From Candidatus Omnitrophota bacterium (GTDB lineage: Bacteria > Ratteibacteria > UBA8468 > B48-G9 > JAFGKM01): a stretch of DNA of 64,000 nt. A model generated the notes under the pieces. It ran no database searches, had not been told where the DNA came from, and saw only the letters and a program-made list of their open reading frames with translations. The position numbers and the translations under genes are program-made. Positions 59,985 through 64,000 of the stretch are shown here, piece by piece (within the stretch, counting starts at the first letter, position 1; each line of letters opens with the position of its first letter). Location of the stretch: positions 233,685 through 297,684 of the forward strand of contig JAMWDI010000001.1 of assembly GCA_023819375.1 (NCBI GenBank), given 5' to 3'.

Positions 59985-60539
59985 TTAGACTCTTGTAATA
60001 TATTCGCCTGTTCTGGTATCTATTTTTATTACGTCACCAACTTCAATAAATAGGGGTGTTTGAACAATTAGCCCAGTTTCAACTTTTACTTTTTTCTTCC
60101 CTCCCTGAACTGTATCACCTTTATATCCTGGTTCTGCCTCTATTACTTTAAGATCAACAGTGAAGGGAAGTTGTATATCTATAATTTTTCCCTGATAGAA
60201 TAACCCAGTTACTTCAAGGTTTTCTCTAAGATAATATTTCTTTTCTCCAATAATCTGGCTGGAAATATGAAATTGCTCATAAGTATTATTGTCCATAAAA
60301 TAATAAGAGTTTTCATCTGAATACAAATAAATTAAGGGAATCTCTTCAAGGATTACTTCTTTTACATCTTCATCACTCCTGAAATTAAATTCAACCCCTC
60401 TGCCAGTATCTATCTCTGTTGCTTTTATTTTAACAATTCCTCTCCTCTGTTGTTGAACAACATGAGTAGCACTTCTGACAATATATAATTTCCCTTCGTA
60501 TTCAAAAACATTTCCCTCTTTCAAATCAAGAACATTCAT
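59985..60539 (-). CDS. efp: Elongation factor P
   Basis: 184 aa from ATG 60539. An upstream extension of 15 residues is rejected as non-homologous. It relieves ribosome stalling at proline runs. The three beta-barrels are readable: [47 protein letters not shown], and the end GEYITRV preceded by [11 protein letters not shown]. The usual PGKG tip (Lys/Arg 34) aligns with QQQRRG, placing Gln where the modified Lys normally is. No EpmA or EarP is seen. The ATG has no Shine-Dalgarno. Confidence 0.93.
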   Translation of the reverse strand: MNVLDLKEGNVFEYEGKLYIVRSATHVVQQQRRGIVKIKATEIDTGRGVEFNFRSDEDVKEVILEEIPLIYLYSDENSYYFMDNNTYEQFHISSQIIGEKKYYLRENLEVTGLFYQGKIIDIQLPFTVDLKVIEAEPGYKGDTVQGGKKKVKVETGLIVQTPLFIEVGDVIKIDTRTGEYITRV

Positions 60540-60548
60540 AGTAAAAAA

Positions 60549-60557
60549 ATTATAACA
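60549..60557 (-). promoter_or_regulatory. Extended -10 promoter of efp, probably leaderless
   Basis: Minus strand TGT followed by consensus TATAAT (60554-60549), 9 bp before the ATG at 60539. No Shine-Dalgarno or clear -35. Confidence 0.55.
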
Positions 60558-60601
60558 TAAAAAGAGGGAGAAAAAAATTTCCAAATTTTTTAAAATTGTG
60601 G

Positions 60602-62995
60602 TTAAGTTTTATATTTAGTTTGTTTTAAAAAAATCCCTAAGGAAATGATAAATAACAAAGGCATCAGAAGACCTTTTAAAATTAACCAGATAAATAAGGC
60701 AACAGGATATAAACAAATCCGGATACCAAATTTTAAGATTTCACTTTTTTTAATAATTTCTGAATATTTTGGACTGTGCTTATAATACCAATTAACAAAA
60801 ATTTTCCCAATTTTATTTTTGATTAAACATCTATCCCTAAATTCTCTTAGAATTTTAACTACTGGATGGTTATAATTACCAAAGCAAGCAGTCGCAATGA
60901 AACATCCTCCTCCTGCTTTTTCTCCATAGCCTTCCCCTGTTAAAGTTATATTGTATGGATTCTCATCAGGATCATTTGAAGGTATTGTTATTGTGAGTGT
61001 TTTTATTCCATTTGATTTTGGGGTAAATTGAACATTTATGTAATTATATGCGCCTGGTATTAAAGTTTTACTGGAAATATTACTTACATCAACTATAAAA
61101 TCATTTTTGTCTCCTGAAATTATTACTTCTCCTATAACTAAATCTAATTCACCAGAATTTATAACCAGTATACCTGAAAGTGGTGTCGTTTCGCCAACTT
61201 TTACCAGACCAAAATTTATATTGTTAGGGTCAACTGTAATATCAGATGTACCTTCTTTTTTAATTACTATGATATTGTCATAAATTGGTGCTCTCTCCAC
61301 ACTTACTTCTATCTGGGAAATTTCCCCTATTCCTGTTATATCTGAATTATTAAGTATAGCAGGACAATATTTATCTTCTTCATTTGCATTATTAAAAGAA
61401 TAATACAAATATAAAGTACTTGTAGTATTCTTTGGAAGAACCAAATCGGTTGGTGTAAAAGTTATATTTCTTCCTTCTATTATTCCATTACAATAACTGC
61501 TCTTTCCGTATTGAAGAACTGGATTGATTTTTGACATATCTCCTGTGTTTATATCTGTTATTTTTATTCTGTTTATTTTTATATCTTCAATATTTGTCAA
61601 CTCTCTTAGTGAAAATCTCAAAACTTCAATATTAGAAGCATTTTTATCAACAACCTTTGGCCCAAGACAGGACACATAAAGAGAAATGTATCCTTTTAAA
61701 ATATCTGTCTGTATTTGCCACCAAGTTACTCCATCTCTAAAAACAATGGCCATATCAATTGCAACTGTTATTTCATTCAAAATAAATTTTAGATAATAAA
61801 CTTTTTCAGGGTCTAAATTTGGAATTAAAAATATTCCACTATCTGTTGTTGATTCTAAATCTGAATCAAAATAGTTTTTGTTTGAATCCATAAAATAAAG
61901 GTCAATACCAGGTATATTTTCTCCATTTTCATTCAGGATTTCTACATAAACATTCCTTATCGGATATCCATTAGCATCTACTACCATACCAACAAATTGC
62001 CCTTTATTCCTGTCAACTGTTATATTTAAATTTTCAATTGCCTTATTAAAAGATGCTTCACTTAGAATGAAAAAGGGACTTATTATATCACCAGTTATTG
62101 GTAATAATTGATATGTATCTTTATAATTTGTTCTTGTTGCTTTAAAAAAGAAAACAGAAGGATATGGAATATTTTTTAAAATAAATTGTCCAGTTGTATC
62201 TGTTGTCCCTGAATAATTAGGTCCAACTGTTTTAACCGTTGCTCCTTCAACTTGAATATCATTCTCATCTTTCAATTGACAGTATATTTCTTGTCTTATC
62301 CCCTCTGCACTCCAAACTCCATCAAGTTCACAACAACATGAAGTAATAGAATTTGAAAAAGTCATAACAGGTCTATGGATAAAGTTTATACCTTCTTTAT
62401 ATGCGGATATTGAATAGTATTGAGGATTAATATTTTGAACTATATAACCAATTGTATCATTTGAAGGTGCATCTACTAATTCTATTTTCGGCGGTTGCCC
62501 ATCAGTATACTTTATATACTTTACAGTAACTCCTTGTTGATTATCTACTCTTTGATTATTTGAATTGTAAACTCTTGCACTTGCTCCATAGATAAAACCT
62601 TCTGCTTGACTATTAAAAGTAATAACAATAAGATGTGATTTCCCAGAAGAGGGAGCATAAGAAAAAGGCAACATAATTATATAATTTAACCTATTAAAAC
62701 TTCCAATTAAATCTGTCGGAGTTATACCTGTATATGTTGTAACAAAGCCGGATTTGGTTGCTTTCAAAATATATTTGTCTATGTAAAATTCTGGCTGGGC
62801 AAAAGTATATGTACCATTTTCATCTGTTTCATCTGTTATACTTGTGCCACAAACTCTCACAGTTGCACCATTTACAGGTTGTAAATACCCATTTTCATCA
62901 ATTGTCATAATTTGACCATTAACTGAATTTGCGGAAAATAAAAATCCATTTATTAAAATAAAAAAAATAAAAAAACAAAAAAATATCCTCTTCAT
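60602..62995 (-). CDS. Large secreted protein with carboxypeptidase-like, choice-of-anchor-D and CFI-box C-terminal domains
   Basis: 797 aa with a signal peptide (about 1-21). Beta-sandwich carboxypeptidase-regulatory-like repeats are seen at about 26-95, 240-300 and 325-410 (for example VRVCGTSITDETDENGTYTF and VKTVGPNYSGTTDTTGQFIL). A SPD-2/choice-of-anchor-D domain runs from about 580 to 690. The C-terminus is CFIATACFGNYNHPVVKILREFRDRCL then a membrane helix, the CFI-box-CTERM type. It is probably surface-anchored. It has a perfect consensus promoter and AAGGAGG. It sits between pepP and efp, normally neighbours. Confidence 0.82.
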   Translation of the reverse strand: MKRIFFCFFIFFILINGFLFSANSVNGQIMTIDENGYLQPVNGATVRVCGTSITDETDENGTYTFAQPEFYIDKYILKATKSGFVTTYTGITPTDLIGSFNRLNYIIMLPFSYAPSSGKSHLIVITFNSQAEGFIYGASARVYNSNNQRVDNQQGVTVKYIKYTDGQPPKIELVDAPSNDTIGYIVQNINPQYYSISAYKEGINFIHRPVMTFSNSITSCCCELDGVWSAEGIRQEIYCQLKDENDIQVEGATVKTVGPNYSGTTDTTGQFILKNIPYPSVFFFKATRTNYKDTYQLLPITGDIISPFFILSEASFNKAIENLNITVDRNKGQFVGMVVDANGYPIRNVYVEILNENGENIPGIDLYFMDSNKNYFDSDLESTTDSGIFLIPNLDPEKVYYLKFILNEITVAIDMAIVFRDGVTWWQIQTDILKGYISLYVSCLGPKVVDKNASNIEVLRFSLRELTNIEDIKINRIKITDINTGDMSKINPVLQYGKSSYCNGIIEGRNITFTPTDLVLPKNTTSTLYLYYSFNNANEEDKYCPAILNNSDITGIGEISQIEVSVERAPIYDNIIVIKKEGTSDITVDPNNINFGLVKVGETTPLSGILVINSGELDLVIGEVIISGDKNDFIVDVSNISSKTLIPGAYNYINVQFTPKSNGIKTLTITIPSNDPDENPYNITLTGEGYGEKAGGGCFIATACFGNYNHPVVKILREFRDRCLIKNKIGKIFVNWYYKHSPKYSEIIKKSEILKFGIRICLYPVALFIWLILKGLLMPLLFIISLGIFLKQTKYKT

Positions 62996-63046
62996 AATCT
63001 TTAATCCTCCTTTCTTTTTTTAGAGAAGAATTTTCATTACTTGAAA

Positions 63047-63075
63047 ATTATAAAAGAGAATTTTTAAATTGTCAA
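63047..63075 (-). promoter_or_regulatory. Perfect consensus promoter of the CFI-box protein
   Basis: Minus strand TTGACA (63075-63070), 17 bp, TATAAT (63052-63047). The boxes overlap the 3' end of the pepP gene, with a leader of about 45 nt carrying AAGGAGG before the ATG. Confidence 0.8.
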
Positions 63076-64000
63076 ATTTTTTAGAAAAATCATTTTTTCA
63101 AGACGAATTCCAAACTTTTCCGGTATATAAATCCCTGGTTCTATTGTAAAAACATTTCCTTTTTTTAATTTTTCTTTTCCCTTTTTATTTAAATAAGGTT
63201 TTTCATGAACATCTATCCCAATACCATGACCAAGACCATGAACAAAAAATTTCTCAATATTGTATTTTTTAAAATTTTCAATTGCCTTTTTATATAAATC
63301 ATATCCTTTTATATTCTCTTTCCGTAAATACTCAACAGATATTTTCTGGGTTTCTTCAACTATTTTATATATTCTCTTTATTTCCTCATCAACATCGCCA
63401 ACAAAAAAAGTATAAGTCAAATCGCTTTTATATCCATTAAAATCTGCTCCAAGATCAATTATTACAACTTCTCCATTTTTTATTTTTTTATCCCTGGATT
63501 TATGATGTGGATAAGAAGAATAAATTCCTGAAGCAACTATTGGTTCAAAACTTTCTTTTCTTCCTCCATTTTTTATAATCTGATATTTTATTTCAGCAAC
63601 AATATCAAGTTCATTTATCCCTTCTTTCAAATTCTTTTTTACAGTTTCTATTACATTTTTTGCAATGAGTTCTGCTTTTTTAATAAATTCAATCTCTTTT
63701 TCATCTTTTACACTTCTCAAATCAAGAATGAAATCGTCAAAGAGATATATTTTTGCTTTTAAGCCTTTTTGCAAATCCTTATATCCTGAATATGTAATCT
63801 CTGTATTAATCAATCCAATCTTCTTGTATCCTGATATAAACTTTCTAAAATTTTTATTCTTAATCTCTTGAAGATGAAAGTTTTCAAAAGAACCTCTTTT
63901 TATATAATCATGACATTCATTAAAATAAAGAGGGCTTACAAATAAATAAAGATTATCCCTGTCAACTACCAAATATCCTTCAATTTCAATGATTCCTGTA
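63064..64000 (-). CDS. pepP: Xaa-Pro aminopeptidase (M24 family), 5' end cut by the window
   Basis: Partial; the frame stays open through 64000, so the protein begins outside. The visible start (...TGIIEIEGYLVVDRDNLYLFVSPLYF) is internal to the creatinase-like N-domain. The catalytic domain has VIIDLGADFNGYKSDLTYTFFVGD (both Asp ligands), FFVHGLGHGIGIDVHEKPYL (His), and IEPGIYIPEKFGIRLEKMIFL (both Glu ligands). It removes N-terminal residues before proline. pepP-efp-accB-accC is a widespread gene order. Confidence 0.92.
   Translation of the reverse strand, partial: TGIIEIEGYLVVDRDNLYLFVSPLYFNECHDYIKRGSFENFHLQEIKNKNFRKFISGYKKIGLINTEITYSGYKDLQKGLKAKIYLFDDFILDLRSVKDEKEIEFIKKAELIAKNVIETVKKNLKEGINELDIVAEIKYQIIKNGGRKESFEPIVASGIYSSYPHHKSRDKKIKNGEVVIIDLGADFNGYKSDLTYTFFVGDVDEEIKRIYKIVEETQKISVEYLRKENIKGYDLYKKAIENFKKYNIEKFFVHGLGHGIGIDVHEKPYLNKKGKEKLKKGNVFTIEPGIYIPEKFGIRLEKMIFLKNLTI

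Noticed and set aside
60540-60584. Upstream 15-residue extension of EF-P
   Set aside because: The added residues are hydrophobic and unlike EF-P, while an extended -10 box lies within this region.
1071-63871. Open frames of 60-140 codons antisense or out of frame to the annotated genes
   Set aside because: They lie inside confidently identified genes, lack ribosome sites, and have the compositional look of frame shadows.
1-64000. Rex operator sites, CRISPR arrays, tRNA or rRNA genes, prophage genes
   Set aside because: Direct reading found no TTGTGAN8TTCACAA-type site, no regularly spaced repeats beyond those listed, and no gap large enough for an undetected RNA gene.

Overview
The window comes from an AT-rich bacterial chromosome that is very tightly packed. 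I infer a Gram-negative-type cell wall from two outer-membrane beta-barrel proteins with signal peptides, a dTDP-rhamnose pathway and PilT. Metabolism looks anaerobic and fermentative: class II (B12) and class III (glycyl-radical) ribonucleotide reductases, Rex, several radical-SAM enzymes and an NfnA-type flavoprotein. An archaeal-style hexulose-phosphate synthase/RraA fusion, TrmI, a pyruvoyl arginine decarboxylase and a deoxyhypusine-synthase-like protein fit an uncultured lineage (Omnitrophota/Ratteibacteria-like or a similar candidate phylum). I cannot fix the taxon from the sequence. No rRNA, tRNA, CRISPR or phage genes were seen, and no gene-free stretch exceeds 300 bp.

Layout: 1-4243 (+) end of a sugar kinase, then rpsI-argC-gmhB-lpd-lipA. 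4231-13571 (mostly -) a polyamine pair (DHS-like, pdaD) around tauE and ispF, and a long run secG-phosphatase-kinase-peptide-binding lipoprotein-DUF2344-rng-iolB-pdaD. 13747-17743 (+) rmlD, an oxidoreductase, purine phosphorylase, a zinc-ribbon microprotein, rpsU and a PfkB kinase. 17727-21668 (-) LPG-synthase-like membrane protein, DJ-1, nusB, SYLF, DUF192-like, ridA, flavodoxin. 21683-33735 mixed: pilT, URO-D-like, transaldolase, glycerate kinase, nrdJ-amrS, two small secreted or membrane proteins, rex-SDR, ROK kinase, fmt. 33798-42315 (-) a nine-gene run starting at an NrdR-boxed promoter: nrdR-nrdD-nrdG-glycosyltransferase-HATPase-SDR-trmI-HPS/RraA-nfnA. 42333-49626 (+) queG, then a duplicated PaaK-ACT module around a Na+ symporter with a 32-aa accessory peptide, then a porin. 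49623-54157 (-) rmlCAB and pyrE-nadC-tatD. 54178-55818 an abundant-looking porin with tandem promoters and a highly structured leader. 55801-64000 (-) the pepP-efp-accB-accC-asp23 neighbourhood, broken by a CFI-box surface protein and by a REP-associated transposase inserted between accB and accC.

Control signals are unusually legible. Several genes have near-consensus TTGACA-17-TAtAAT promoters. A second class has a -10 box (often extended, TGn) only 6-9 bp before the ATG and no Shine-Dalgarno, which predicts leaderless mRNAs. Six convergent gene pairs overlap at their 3' ends, and only one strong intrinsic terminator is visible.
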